Part shown: positions 1-10,822 of the stretch, piece by piece | Layout: each line of letters starts with the position of its first letter | How positions within the stretch are numbered: the first letter of the stretch is position 1 | NCBI RefSeq assembly: GCF_932274485.2 | Contig: NC_065881.2 | Span: 59,406,702-59,470,701, forward strand | DNA from: Patella vulgata | Lineage: Eukaryota > Mollusca > Gastropoda > Patellidae | Reading direction: 5' to 3' | DNA length: 64,000 nucleotides | Notes under the pieces: model-generated | The model's input: only the letters and a program-made list of their open reading frames with translations | Told to the model about the DNA's origin: nothing | The model's database searches: none | Program-made: the position numbers and the translations under genes

Positions 1-7
1 GGCTTTT

Positions 8-48
8 AAATTCCAACTGCCGGGGGATCTGTTACGTGCATGGACCCG
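8..48 (-). mobile_element. SINE-A fragment at window edge
   Basis: AAATTCCAACTGCCGGGGGATC and GTTACGTGCATG match the minus strand of the SINE-A centre; the rest lies outside the window or is lost. Confidence 0.6.
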
Positions 49-1114
49 TTGCTAAAGAAACTATCTGATTACTAACGTATTAATCATTATAGATATAAAA
101 TGATAACTTTGATCTGTTTGGTGCATATATTTTCATTTATAAAAAGTTGCTAGGTCAACGATATCAACTTTACAGTTTACAATATTTTTCAAAGCTTTAA
201 GATATTACAAATTAGATAAATGCCCCCAAAACGGATACGCAATCCATTTCTTTTTCATAAAGAATTTAAAACCCAAATCCAGATAGAGGAACCAATCGTC
301 TCATGGTTGTGAATTCTTTGGATATAAAATGGCGTCAGTTGAGTATGTCAATATTCTGTGAAATCAAATTCGAATTCGCACAAAGATTTGATTTGGTTTT
401 GAATCTGGAAAGGAACTTGAATTCAGATTCTCAATTTCACAGATTTACATCTAGCGCTATTATTGGTGCGATTAGAGAGCTTTGTGTCGGGTAAAAAAAA
501 TGTCGACCAACGCAGTCTGAATAGCCTGATAGTCTGACTGCGTTGGTCGACATTTGAATTGAGATAAAAGAGCAAGAACACGATAACAAATGATTTACTT
601 TTCGTCTAATGATTTATTTCATGAAAAATTCAGTAGGCTCCGAATATTTTCAACCGAAACCATGTCGCTAATTGTCATTTTTCATCCAAGAGAAAAACAA
701 CTACACAAGAAATGATAATCTAATTGTAATTAGATTAAACATCGTGCAACTTACCTGTTAAATTTTTTTTATCCAGAGCAAGGCATCGACCACGTTTTGA
801 TGAGATTGGCTTTGAAATAACTAAGTTTTTACTGAGTGTATTGTTTATTAATTGTTATAATCTTTTCCTGGGTTGATATAAATCACGGACAAATATCAGC
901 TGAGAAGCAAGATGTGAGTAAAATGGATTCTGATTGGTTTACCATCAATTCTTATCGTTATGAAAAACCTTAGGTTAGAGGTGTGGTGTTTAAATAATGG
1001 CGCTAAATATTGATTATAATTAATCTGTAAGTAGCATTTTATCAGGTGTCTTCCGTATCCCGGTTAAGACGGCCATTCGCAAACCTTCTGTTGCTAGGAT
1101 TACATTTATGTCTT
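49..1114. other. Intergenic, AT-rich
   Basis: Apart from the hairpin at 498-555 I see nothing supported. A 63-codon open frame at 303 has no recognisable features. Confidence 0.6.
498..555. repeat. Perfect 20-bp inverted repeat (hairpin)
   Basis: AAATGTCGACCAACGCAGTC (498-517) and its exact complement (536-555) enclose an 18-base spacer. A strong stem-loop in otherwise AT-rich DNA with no element recognised around it. Confidence 0.9.
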
Positions 1115-1332
1115 ATGAAATGTGGTTTAACGTCTTACTGTTCTGCTCCGACTGGACTAATGAAGACGGGCATACGCCATACTGTGTGCTATGAGGAAAT
1201 TTTGTCTGGTCAGCTGCGCTATGGCCTACTCTTATATCGAATTCCAACTGCACAACGTGTATAGGGGACCCCACTAGGGCCAACACTAGGATAGCGAGCC
1301 AACGTCTTATTCACCGAGCCACCGCGGCTGCC
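1115..1332 (-). mobile_element. SINE-A copy, internally deleted
   Basis: Reads ATGAAATGTGGTTTAACGTC, AGACGGGCATACGCCATACT and AATTCCAACTGC, then jumps to the head (ACCGAGCCACCGCGGCTGCC). Its head faces the next copy at 1379. Confidence 0.82.
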
Positions 1333-1378
1333 TTAATAAGTGTTTATAATATAATACATATTTCATTCGTATTTCCTA

Positions 1379-1643
1379 GAAAGTTCATCCAGATTTTCCG
1401 GCGTGGTTCTCCCTTGTTAGTGATGCAGGACAGAGGGCCTGTCTAGTCGTTCGTATGGGAAGAAAAACCGAGGTCCCGTGTACACATTGGCGAGCACATT
1501 TGAAATGAAATTCGATATAAGAGTAGGCCGTAGTGCCGCTGTCCGGGCAAAATTTCCCTCATAGCACACTGTATGGCGTATGCCCGTCTTCATTACCCCA
1601 GTCCGGAGCAGAACAGTAGGACGTTAAACCAAATTTCATTCAT
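1379..1643 (+). mobile_element. SINE-A copy without tRNA head
   Basis: GAAAGTTCATCCAGATTTTC to GACGTTAAACCAAATTTCATTCAT. Missing the first ~75 bases. Forms an inverted pair with 1115-1332. Confidence 0.82.
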
Positions 1644-2017
1644 AGTTCGAGGTAAGCCATCTGATGGACGTAGGCAATCGGCACTCCTAGATAAATTCTT
1701 GTAATTGTCGCGGCGTATATATATGTTTTCCTTTTATAAATGAATATTATGAAAACCGCATTGAAACCACATGTTTTTAATTTAAGAGGATCTCTAATAA
1801 AAGCATTAGCCCCTGCTATTAATCATAATACCCGTTGATTAATAATTATACCCCCTCCCCCTTTTCAGATTTCTAATTCTGCCCAAATATTAGTGACATC
1901 ATGAAAATTATTGTAATTATATGTGGTATAATAAATTATTAAATGTATTTCCCTTAATTAATTTTAACAGAATTTAGTAAAGTAGACTGAAATTATGACT
2001 ACCCGTGTCTTATCCCT

Positions 2018-2373
2018 GGGGAGCCACGGTAGCTCAATGGATAAGGCGCTGACTCAATATACATCGGAGGTCACACGTTCGATTCCGGTGTTGGCTGAGA
2101 TTGTACCTTGTCGGAACCGTTCAATACTGCATTATTTGAGCGTTGGATCATAAGGTCTGTCATTGAGTCAAGTGGGGTGGTTTCGATTCCTCGCTTGAAC
2201 GTGAGAAGCAGTAGGGTCGCATGTCCAACCTCGTGAGTTTTCTCCGGGTCCTCCGGTTTCCTTCCACTGCTAAAGACCCCTACGCCCAAGCGAATTAATG
2301 AAATAAAATTGTACCATGTTAGTCCCGAAATGACCTAGTTTGTGTCAAGTGGACGTTAAACCCATTTCCCTCT
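2018..2373 (+). mobile_element. Composite SINE: SINE-A-like tRNA head, then SINE-B body
   Basis: 2018-2100 is a tRNA-like head (A box TAGCTCAATGG, B box CGTTCGATTCC) followed by GGTGTTGGCTGAG as in SINE-A. From about 2144 the SINE-B body follows (GTCTGTCATTGAGTCAAGTG to GTTAAACCCATTTCCCTCT). It may be a nested insertion or a true chimera. Confidence 0.7.
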
Positions 2374-2385
2374 TGTTCACACGTC

Positions 2386-2643
2386 TGTACCAACCGGGAT
2401 AATGAAGATGTGCATACGATATAGGCTTCGGTGTGGGAAATATTGCCCGGCCAGCGGTGTTTCCGCCAACTCTTGATCGAATTCCAACTGCCACAGGATC
2501 ATTTACTGGCGCACCAACGTGTACACTAAACGCCGATCCTTTCCACCACCCCCCGCCTTCCCATTCTGCATCACTGACAAAAGTGAAACCACACTGGTTG
2601 GTGAGCCAGCGTCTTACTCACTACCGAGCCACCATGGAGACCC
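2386..2643 (-). mobile_element. SINE-A subfamily copy (ACCAACCGGGATAATGAAG type)
   Basis: Minus orientation, with ACCAACCGGGATAATGAAG in place of the usual CTGGGCTAATGAAG; the same variant occurs at 46142. Contains CGAATTCCAACTGCCACAGG and ends in GAGCCACCATGG, the complement of the head. Confidence 0.75.
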
Positions 2644-3088
2644 AAGCTATGACATTATTGTAAGTAAAATTGTAGGCATAACATCTGACACAGTACTCAA
2701 CAGACTTAAGTAAATCCCATGTCAATAAATTAAAAAGAAAAATAGTAAATAAATAAGAAACAGTTGAAAACTTTAATACGCATGATTGGTATATTAGATT
2801 ACTCTTCTAACATACACAAGTTAATTGCGATTAAATTAAACATACTGAAAAGTGTGTGGTGGTAGGTGGGAGGGGCGGGGTCAAGGTAGTGAAAAGGCCC
2901 AAGGAGAACGGGACATTCAAATTTTAATAAGAGCTTATACTCCCTTTCTGATAATCAGCAAATTTTTACGTCATTATGCAGTACACTTGTAAGACGAGGA
3001 AGGGATGGCAGATTCAAAGGCCAACGCTCTTCAATAAGTAGTTTGTTTTTATTTATCGTAGGCGTGCTATGCAACTTGAGTCAATAAT
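2644..3088. other. Intergenic, downstream of the GPCR gene
   Basis: AT-rich with a short G/T-rich stretch at 2856-2880 (GTGTGGTGGTAGGTGGGAGG). No gene or repeat recognised. Confidence 0.6.
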
Positions 3089-3094
3089 TTTATT
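3089..3094 (-). terminator. Candidate poly(A) signal of the GPCR gene
   Basis: AATAAA on the minus strand about 130 bases after the receptor stop codon. A second AATAAA lies at 3053-3048. Both are placed plausibly for the 3' end; use is not shown by sequence alone. Confidence 0.45.
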
Positions 3095-3224
3095 TACATT
3101 ACAAATCTCATACTGCCAGATAAACATAAATTGTACAGTTGTTTAACAATACGTTTAGGTTATACACAATGGAACATATATTTAGGTTCCCTATGAATTA
3201 GGTACTTTCAATTTTACTGACGAT

Positions 3225-4340
3225 TTAAGGAACAGGTTCAATACTATAAAGTGAATGCGGTCTTACTAGTTGTCTGTTTTGTCCCATATCTGATAACATT
3301 GGTTTACGTTTAAAACACGAAACAAGAATTGTCTTTACTTGTTCATTCATAACTCCATATAAAATTGGATTAACGCAAGCATTACCCATACTAATACACA
3401 AGCCTATTATAAATATATATGAGCCTAATTTCATGTCATTTAAAGCATTATCCACCAATATGATTATAAATACAGTAAATATAGGCAGCCACATGATAGC
3501 AAAGATGATAACAAGTCCAAAAACTGTTTTTATAACTTTTAAGTCACGCGCGTCTCGTATTTTTTGAATATGTAAACGAGTGCTCGGCCATGTTGGATCA
3601 GGCTGGGTTCTTGTTCGTTTCGCTATTTGACGAGTTTTCCAAAACTTGAAAAAGATCCTAACATAGTTATGTACCAAAAAAATGAATGGTGTCAAGAAAT
3701 ATACGAGAACAATAGACGAAGTAAAGATCAGGGATATTCTGAAGGTATCCATCTTGGGCCATTCGATTGTACAAATTTTCACTGTGGTGTTTCCGAAAGG
3801 AAACGTCTTTACGTGAAATGAAATCAGGATGGGAGAATAGAATAACAGAGCTACAATCCATATGACTAAAATAACGAACACCGCAATTCGTGGAGTAAAC
3901 GTTGATGTCGAGCATTTCACAATACAGATAAAACGTTCCACACTTATCATGACCATCGTCCAGATACTGACCGATCCGCTGACGAATTCCAAATAAACAA
4001 TCGTGATGCATGCGCAGTGGCCCATAGTCCACGACTGAGTGATTCTACAAGCACCAATGACCGGTCCCGACATTGTGAACAACATGTCGGATACAGCTAG
4101 GTTGCAGATAAAGAAATTGGTCACTGTTCTTAAAGAGCGATTACATGTTAATGTCATAAAGATGATCGAGTTTGCTACAGTTGAAAAGATACACAGGATG
4201 CTCAATACGCTGGCTTCTATGTACGGTGTGATGGCATTCTTTCTGTTGAATTCTGAATAGTATGTAAAATATGTTCTGTTACCCCAACCATTGATTTTAT
4301 CTTCTGCTATAAAATAGGAGTTGTTCAAGCGATGGTACAT
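3225..4340 (-). CDS. FFAR4-like: Class A GPCR, FFAR4/GPR120-like (long-chain fatty-acid receptor family)
   Basis: A seven-helix rhodopsin-family receptor of 371 residues from the preferred start, which is the usual length for this family (human FFAR4 has 361). Residues that match human FFAR4 from memory: SGSVSIWTMVMISVERFICI in TM3 to ICL2 (SGSV...SxERMVCIV), KICTIEWPK in ECL2 (ICTLIWP), RDLKVIKTVFGLV leading into TM6, IMWLPIF in TM6 (IMWSPII) and NPILY in TM7. Arg99 in ACRITQSW aligns with the FFAR4 arginine that holds the fatty-acid carboxylate (VRWTEAW). The TM3 cysteine (C111) and ECL2 cysteine (C190) can form the conserved disulfide. N-glycosylation sites are NNS and NRT near the N-terminus and NTT in ECL2. 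ER replaces DR at the end of TM3. An upstream Met at 4403 opens the same frame, but a splice acceptor lies at 4349-4350, so the first 21 codons are probably intronic. The ligand is inferred; another peptide or lipid receptor is the alternative. Confidence 0.85.
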   Translation of the reverse strand: MYHRLNNSYFIAEDKINGWGNRTYFTYYSEFNRKNAITPYIEASVLSILCIFSTVANSIIFMTLTCNRSLRTVTNFFICNLAVSDMLFTMSGPVIGACRITQSWTMGHCACITIVYLEFVSGSVSIWTMVMISVERFICIVKCSTSTFTPRIAVFVILVIWIVALLFYSPILISFHVKTFPFGNTTVKICTIEWPKMDTFRISLIFTSSIVLVYFLTPFIFLVHNYVRIFFKFWKTRQIAKRTRTQPDPTWPSTRLHIQKIRDARDLKVIKTVFGLVIIFAIMWLPIFTVFIIILVDNALNDMKLGSYIFIIGLCISMGNACVNPILYGVMNEQVKTILVSCFKRKPMLSDMGQNRQLVRPHSLYSIEPVP

Positions 4341-4350
4341 TATGGAATCT
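4341..4350 (-). promoter_or_regulatory. 3' splice acceptor that decides the GPCR start
   Basis: Read on the minus strand, a T/A-rich tract with a branch-like CTAAT runs into TTATATTTTCAG, followed eight bases later by ATG (4340). This looks like the acceptor of an intron separating a 5'UTR exon from a single coding exon. The upstream in-frame ATG at 4403 directly follows a TAG and lies on the intronic side. Confidence 0.6.
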
Positions 4351-6514
4351 GAAAATATAATATTTATATTAGATACAAAATCAACCCCAATTAGTGATCT
4401 CATCTACTGGTACGTATATTTAGAAGTGGGAAGAAACGGGTTTAAACAGGCGGCCCTTCACGAATAAACCCTGGATTTAACACATGGTTTGGCTAGATAG
4501 ATTACTCCTTAATTTTAAAAGAAGAGGTACATATTTGCTTTTGATAAGTTTGTGTAGTTTTAAACCCGATCCAGCCCATTTGATACGACGGACATTTTTG
4601 ATTCCATAGAAAGTACTGTAGAATGTGCAGTTTGATTAATTTTTGGCACGTTTGTTTTATCTTGAAATGTGTGCTTTAATAATTTTATCTTATTCTAAAT
4701 ATACCCCAAATTACACCCTAGTCAACTTGCTCTTTCGGTTTGGGATCATGGGCGAGAGGAGTGGTGTCTTGTTGTGGGTTCCCGTTCCTAAAAGACTGAT
4801 TTCCTTTCTTCTTTTTAAATTAAAATTCGGCAGCCGCCGCCGACTCAAGACGCATGCTGAGCAAATCATTACAATTTTCTTACGTTTACTTCAAATGTCT
4901 CATCATCAATAAAAATGGCCTGTGATTGCATATGATTATATTAGGAATTCAAAACAAAAAAAGGACTTACCTTTTTTTAATAAAAGAGACCTTACCACTA
5001 TTTGCCGGTCTTCTTGCCAATCTAAAGGTGGTTTCAATGGGTCTGTTCCAAGATAACATAAGGAAGATTATCTTTAAGTGGTTTGAATGAAGTGGAAACA
5101 AAGAGTAGATTATGCGGAACAATATCGGTAAATTGATTCCTAAATCATATTAGTCTGACATTTAGTAATACACAAATTAATATAGAGGAAATTTAATATT
5201 ATTAATAGTAAATATCAGTTATCAAGTAATTGCTGGGGCCGTGTTATGGATGTTGCTGGATCCAAGATAAGATAGTTGTAAATCAGTTTTCTTTTAGCAT
5301 TGTCATTCTTAAAGAAACGTCGTCTCCAGACAGTAGATGGGTGAATACGTGACGGATTAGGTACACCTGCTGCTTTTGATTTTTAACGGAAGCATGATGT
5401 AAAAGATTAAAACTACTGTACAACATTTAATGTCTAGGGTGATATCACGTTTAGAGCACTAGTTCTTATGTGATCTATAAAGTTAGCAACGTAGGGTTCG
5501 CCTAGCATTAGGTTAGCCGATGGGCAGCGAGTGTTCAGCATACTCTTAATCGAATTCAAAATGTCAAGGGTTGTTTTACGTACACGCCATTGTGTTCACG
5601 GGACTAGGGTCTCTTTTTCTCCCGCGCTCTTTGTCAAATTTTTTTTTCAATGTATATTTTGGAGACGTAGATTTTGCCGCGTCATTAATTAATGCTGTTC
5701 CGTATTAAACAGGGTGTATCACGAATTACATCACGCTAGACCACTACAACTCCCAGGTATTCTTAGGAGCGGAGAATAAAATCTGAGAACTAGAAGAGGG
5801 AAAGTTTAATTAAGAGTAATACTTATTATGACGGTTTAGTAAGCCTATCACATATATTATACAATCCGAAAAGTTACAGCCAAAGCGCTTTCAATGTCCC
5901 TTTAAAGTAAGCATTATTTTTATTGAATTTTATGTAATTAAATTTTTTTGCAATTTTGTCTTCGTTTCTATTGCTATTAGATTATCCAAAATTACAATCG
6001 AATATAATGAAACCCCGTTGAAATTGTACCTATCATATGCATTCTAATTAAATAATGACATCCCATTTAATACCTAAATACCAAAAGGTTATCTTGATGA
6101 GTTCGTGTTATCTAATTATATGATAAACGAGTCTTATCAGATCTATCGGTAATTCGATCTGCAATGAACGAAACTTGGAATAAGAAATATATTATAGAAC
6201 TGCAAACATGGCTATGAGTAACCATAGTATTTATCATGATGACTGAGTCAACTTATTATGCGAGGTTGGCTTTTCTAACATCATAAAGGGACGTTATTAA
6301 TATAGTTACCAGATAACTTTGAGTTCCCCATTCTTATGTCGGTTGCCTCCATTCGTCTTGACTGGTATCCGCGGTACTCGGGTCCCTATACAATGGTTTG
6401 ACATTAATTTAATTTGTTAATCATCCATAATATTATTTTGTTGATAATTATTTACAGAATTGTTGTTGTCATATCTTATCAACAAAACTTACAGTGTTAG
6501 TTTCAAAATGTGCA
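4351..6514. other. Upstream of the GPCR coding exon
   Basis: It should contain the receptor's 5'UTR exon and promoter, which I cannot place. One degenerate SINE lies at 5535-5622; an 89-codon open frame at 4643 is unsupported. Confidence 0.5.
5535..5622 (-). mobile_element. Degenerate SINE-A fragment
   Basis: ATACTCTTAATCGAATTC, GTCAAGGGTTGTTTTACGTA and TTCACGGGACTAGGG follow the middle of the minus-strand SINE-A at low similarity. Confidence 0.5.
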
Positions 6515-6888
6515 GGGGATCACGTGGCTAAGTGGGTAAGACGCTGGCTCGCTAGCCTGGAGGTCGGGTGTTCGATCCCTGCATTGGCCGAGAAAGTTCA
6601 TCCAGATTTTCCGGCGTGGTTTCCCCTTGTCAGTGATGCAGGACGGAGGGCCTGACAAGGACAGCTGTCTAGTCGTTCGGATGGGACGAAAAACCGAGGT
6701 CCCGTGTACATATTGGCGTGCACGTAAAAGATCCCTTGGCAGTTGGAATTCGATATAAGAGTAGGCCGTAGCGCCGCTGCCCTGGCAAAATTTCCCTCAT
6801 AGCACACTGTATGGCGTATGCCCGTCTTCATTAGCCCAGTTTAGGCGCAGAACAGTAGGACGTTAAACCCCATTTCATTTCATTTCAA
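6515..6888 (+). mobile_element. SINE-A, full length, with 14-bp target-site duplication
   Basis: The best full copy. A tRNA-derived head carries A box TGGCTAAGTGG and B box GTGTTCGATCC. The body runs through CATCCAGATTTTCCGGCGTG, GGACGAAAAACCGAGGTCCC and GATCCCTTGGCAGTTGGAAT to AGTAGGACGTTAAACCCC and a TTTCA-repeat tail. TTTCAAAATGTGCA is present at 6501-6514 and again at 6883-6896, a target-site duplication. No protein is encoded; the reading frames here are incidental. Confidence 0.9.
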
Positions 6889-6896
6889 AATGTGCA

Positions 6897-7407
6897 TGAA
6901 GTAATTCTAGTAAAATTTTCAACATGTACCCTTCCCAGCAGGTCAATATGATGTGTTATTCTATTTGATAGATTTTATGTTATAATTGTTCATGATATAT
7001 TTAATTATCTTGTACTATTTTAATTTAAAGTATTTATTTATTCTTAGAATATTTTAAATATTTTATAAAGGTCAATATAATGTGTTGCTCTATTCATAGA
7101 TTTTATATAATAATTGCTCATGTATGTTGAATAAAAAAACTTTAGTGTATCAAATAGCAAATTTAATCCGTTAATTGATGTACAGCACGGTTAACGGTAA
7201 AATTCCATTCCTAAATTTCGAATATTGGCTGAGCGCATCTATGAACCGGTCTGCGCAGGCGTGAGTTTGATAATGACTGATCGATTCAAATGAATGTTGT
7301 TTGTGTTTTTGTATCGTACAATTCTACATGAAAGTAGCGTTGGATTATTATAAATTTGTGTTGTATGTGGCAAGAAATGACTCCTTTTGGCGAACAAAGA
7401 AGAATCA
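6897..7407. other. AT-rich stretch with a short direct duplication
   Basis: AGGTCAATATGATGTGTTAT...GATTTTATGTTATAATTGTT at 6941-6992 recurs with changes at 7068-7120. Otherwise featureless. Confidence 0.55.
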
Positions 7408-7640
7408 CGGCCTACTCTTGGTCTTTTTTCGAATTCCAATTGCCACGGGTTCTTTTAGGTGAACTCCAATGTGTACACGGGGCCTCGGCTTTTCGACTAT
7501 ACGTTGTCCCCCGTCCTCCCTCTATCATGCACGAATTGCAAAGTCTCACCACGCCGGAAAATCCCGATGAACTCTCTCGGCCAACACCGTGATTGAACAC
7601 GATTAGCGAACGAACGTCTTACTCACTGATCCACCGCGAC
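7408..7640 (-). mobile_element. SINE-A copy lacking the 3' tail
   Basis: CGGCCTACTCTTGG, CGAATTCCAATTGCCACGGG and CTCGGCCAACACCGTGATTG to the head complement ATCCACCGCGA. Open frames on both strands here come from this element. Confidence 0.75.
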
Positions 7641-10309
7641 TACACCACGATCCGGGCACCACCTCTAGTCCAATTACTGCAACAAAAGGAAACGCTAGAC
7701 CCGACCAGTAACTGGATGATAAACTGTTTTAATGTTAGTTTTCCCAATAAAATGATAAGCATACTATATAAAAAAAAAAAACTTTTAATGTCGACGGTCA
7801 TATCACGCTGAGAACGTAATATGTTTCACAAACACGCGCCAGTCAGTACATTGGTAGGAAACCACCTTATTTGTTTTAAACAATTTCAATAATTTAAGAG
7901 AAACATAATGTACAAGATTAATTCCTGTAGTGACTCAACGTGGTCAGAGTTTACATAATATGATTAAAGCACTTTTCGCCCGGATTGCAGAAACCATTTT
8001 GAAGATTAAAAAACATATTATGCGGATCAATCCCACCTTCTCATTCGAAGACAGTGAATATTTTAAAAGGGTTTTAGATATAATTTATTACTAAAAGTTA
8101 TATACATACACAAATATAACAATTAATTAATATTGGATCCTTATTTCGTTTCGTTTTTATGGTTTTGGTTTTTGTTTATATTGAAGTATCGTAGAATATA
8201 AAGTACAGACAATAAAACGAAAAACGAATCGAAATAACATCTGATTTGACAAAATAGAAATATAACAAATAAAGCATTATACCCCGCTCTATCCAATACA
8301 TACATAATAATGAAAAGCCGTACAATTACCAATACAATTTGCAATATATTTTTCCTTTATAGTCAAAATATAATAATAATATTTTGTATATTCAGATACG
8401 AGTTATATTTATTACAACATGAACACACAACTGGATATTTACAGTATGTATAACACACAATCAGTAATCTGTTATACTATGGTTTAAAGAGTACAACAAA
8501 TAGTTTTAGTTATGTGAGATTCCTTAAAGATGCATTATGTAAAATTTAGATAAAGAGCTGGTCGTTCTTGCTACAATAGTTCAAAAATAGATAATGAAAA
8601 ATGAATATATTCTTTTAAATTTACTTTATTCTGGGCGAAGTTATGGCTGTTTGACGATGTAGCGTGTATCGGTTTCTTATCGTAGCAACGGTACTTGACA
8701 ATTGAGACTTAATCTCGATTATCCATTTTATCGCAGGTGTTGATTATGTCTTGTTATATAATAAATGTCTAAATGATAATTTATATAAGATTTTAAGCCA
8801 GAAAAATATCTGCAACAGGCAGACTTAAGACCTGCATAATGCGTCTTTAATAAATGAGAAGTGACACCAGACACAGTAAGCACTGCATGCATCGTTCACG
8901 ACTACAATTAGTACGGTACATATGTGCGAAATCAATAATTAGAATTGTATACTCCCTTATGTATAATTTTGTATGTTTTCTTACTAGACAATCTCCACAC
9001 GAGGTCGGAAAGAGAGGTGAATCAATTTTTATGTTACACAAATGAAACGAAACCATAAACATATTCAACGGACAACCATTAACACTGTAGGAATTCGTCC
9101 AATTGTAATAGATCACAAGAGGCAGTTCTGCAAGAATCCTTTAACTGGGAGCTTTCACGAAGGAACAGATTGAAGATATCTTTCCCAAAATGCATATTCC
9201 AAGTCATATTTGTATGCCCTAAAGCTTGACGCTATCTCAGATAAATTAAACAGCTATTATTTAATGGATTATCAATAAAATATTGGTATATATTACTTAA
9301 TCTGAATGCGTATGTAGAGTTTTGGAAAAAGGGACTTCAGTTACATGTAGTCATAACAATTTTATCCATGGTTCTGCTTTAAATAATCGTCCATTTTAGT
9401 TTACTGATTTCAAAATCATAACATATCAGTAAAAATGGTGTAGACCAATATAAACAAGCGTGTATAATTTTAACCTGGTATCCACCATTATAATCTCGAT
9501 CATGGCAGTCTTAATTGTTTCCGTTTAGACCGCAACGAAAACTAGTCTGGACATTAAAGCGTCGACTTTGATGAGTGGAAAATGGTTCTCGCCACGAAGT
9601 ACTAGAAACTACATTGTTAACGGTGGATTGAAACAACATTTCCCTTAAATCTTTGTATATTCGAACAGACTGAAGAGCTGTTGCCATAAATTCCAAAAAC
9701 ATGCTTTTAAGTCCACACCAATATCCGTTGCATCCGAAGCGGAGATAATAAATACGGGGATTATCAAAATTAATCCAATGTAATAATTAAAGGTAACACA
9801 CATTCATTCAATTTATAGGTGATTAATAAAATACTTTGGCAGTGTAGAAACTTGAACAACAATAGAGGTTTACAAATACAACATGCACATCATCTGGCCT
9901 ATCATAACAACTTTAATATTATATAACACTTATCATGACCAATTAAACTCCGAAAGTCTGTAGTTTATGTTTCATCTACAATATTTAAAGGGAGATAATA
10001 GACATTGATTATACCCAATTTCTAACATTTTGCTGCTTATATTGAACCCATTCAAGATACCTCTTCGCACAATCTTGTCTCATAGCCGTTTAATTACTGC
10101 ATACAGAGAGCCCGCAATTTATAATACAAGAGCGAAGTTCTTCGGGTCTTACCTCTTTTTGTTTTAATATTTTTTTCATTGACACTATTATTTTTTGTCA
10201 CACACACACGAATATTTCTCCGAACAACATGACGGTGGTCTGGGTAATCATATTAATATTGACAGATCTACAAAACTCCATCATTACACAGTTTTGTCAT
10301 TATGGCCCT
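7641..10309. other. Intergenic, AT-rich
   Basis: Holds the dispersed repeat at 8596-8790. Open frames at 8847-9116 on both strands overlap and show no family features. Confidence 0.55.
8596..8790 (+). repeat. Unclassified dispersed repeat, copy 1
   Basis: AAATTTACTTTATTCTGGGCG, GCGAAGTTAT, TTATCGTAGCAAC, GACTTAATCTCG and TTATATAATAAATGTCTAA parallel 11268-11500 at moderate similarity. No inverted repeats or coding seen. Confidence 0.5.
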
Positions 10310-10680
10310 TTAAAGGAGCAGTCCCAGATACTCTACTCTGTAATAATCTTTCGCATAAAGAATACAAACTTTAAGTTTTCAAGTGGGATTAACCAGAAGT
10401 CTCCAAATTCCACTTCGGGTAAATGCCTGGATAATCATGTCTATAGATTTAACGCAGTTAGAATAATAACTGACCATAGTGATTTATCGAGTTAGTAATC
10501 GACGCGAAGAATGGAATTACTTAAATACGGCGCGTAACCACGTTAACAATTCTCGCGATCATTTTCGAACAGTTCAATATTATGATTTGAATTTTTTGGG
10601 AACTTTTTGACGTTTGCTTTACATACTAACACTAACATTTATTCACTGTGTCCTGTGAAATCTTGGACTGCACCCTTTAA
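10310..10680. mobile_element. TTAA-flanked MITE, ~371 bp
   Basis: Ends TTAAAGGAGCAGTCCCAGAT and the complement of TTTAAAGGGTGCAGTCCAAG, with TTAA at both edges (10310-10313, 10677-10680). TTAA plus AAGG ends recall the T2/Kolobok type. It lies in the 3' flank of LOXL, starting 142 bases after the stop. No transposase. Confidence 0.68.
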
Positions 10681-10733
10681 AGCTAGCTTTTCTGACCTTA
10701 CTTTTTCAAATACACCAAAATAGATTAACGGAG

Positions 10734-10739
10734 TTTAAT
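10734..10739 (-). terminator. Candidate poly(A) signal of the LOXL gene
   Basis: ATTAAA about 85 bases after the stop. A canonical AATAAA also occurs at 10643-10638, inside a TTAA-flanked MITE, so that element may have supplied an alternative 3' end. Confidence 0.35.
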
Positions 10740-10822
10740 TGTTCATTAACATAAGATAATCATACATTTAAGTATATTTGAACAATAAGTATATATATAT
10801 ATCAATATGGATTTGCCCGTGA

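Noticed and set aside
2018-2100. tRNA-like sequences at 2018, 6515, 13882 and similar places
   Set aside because: They have A and B boxes but poor cloverleaves and are followed by SINE bodies, so they are SINE heads and not tRNA genes.
3667-4032. 121-codon minus-strand frame and a 64-codon plus-strand frame within the GPCR
   Set aside because: Both are out-of-frame or antisense readings of the receptor coding exon.
4643-4912. 89-codon plus-strand frame
   Set aside because: No start context, domain or splice signals; amino-acid mix looks random.
8847-9116. Overlapping frames on both strands
   Set aside because: No family features, and opposite-strand overlap is expected by chance.
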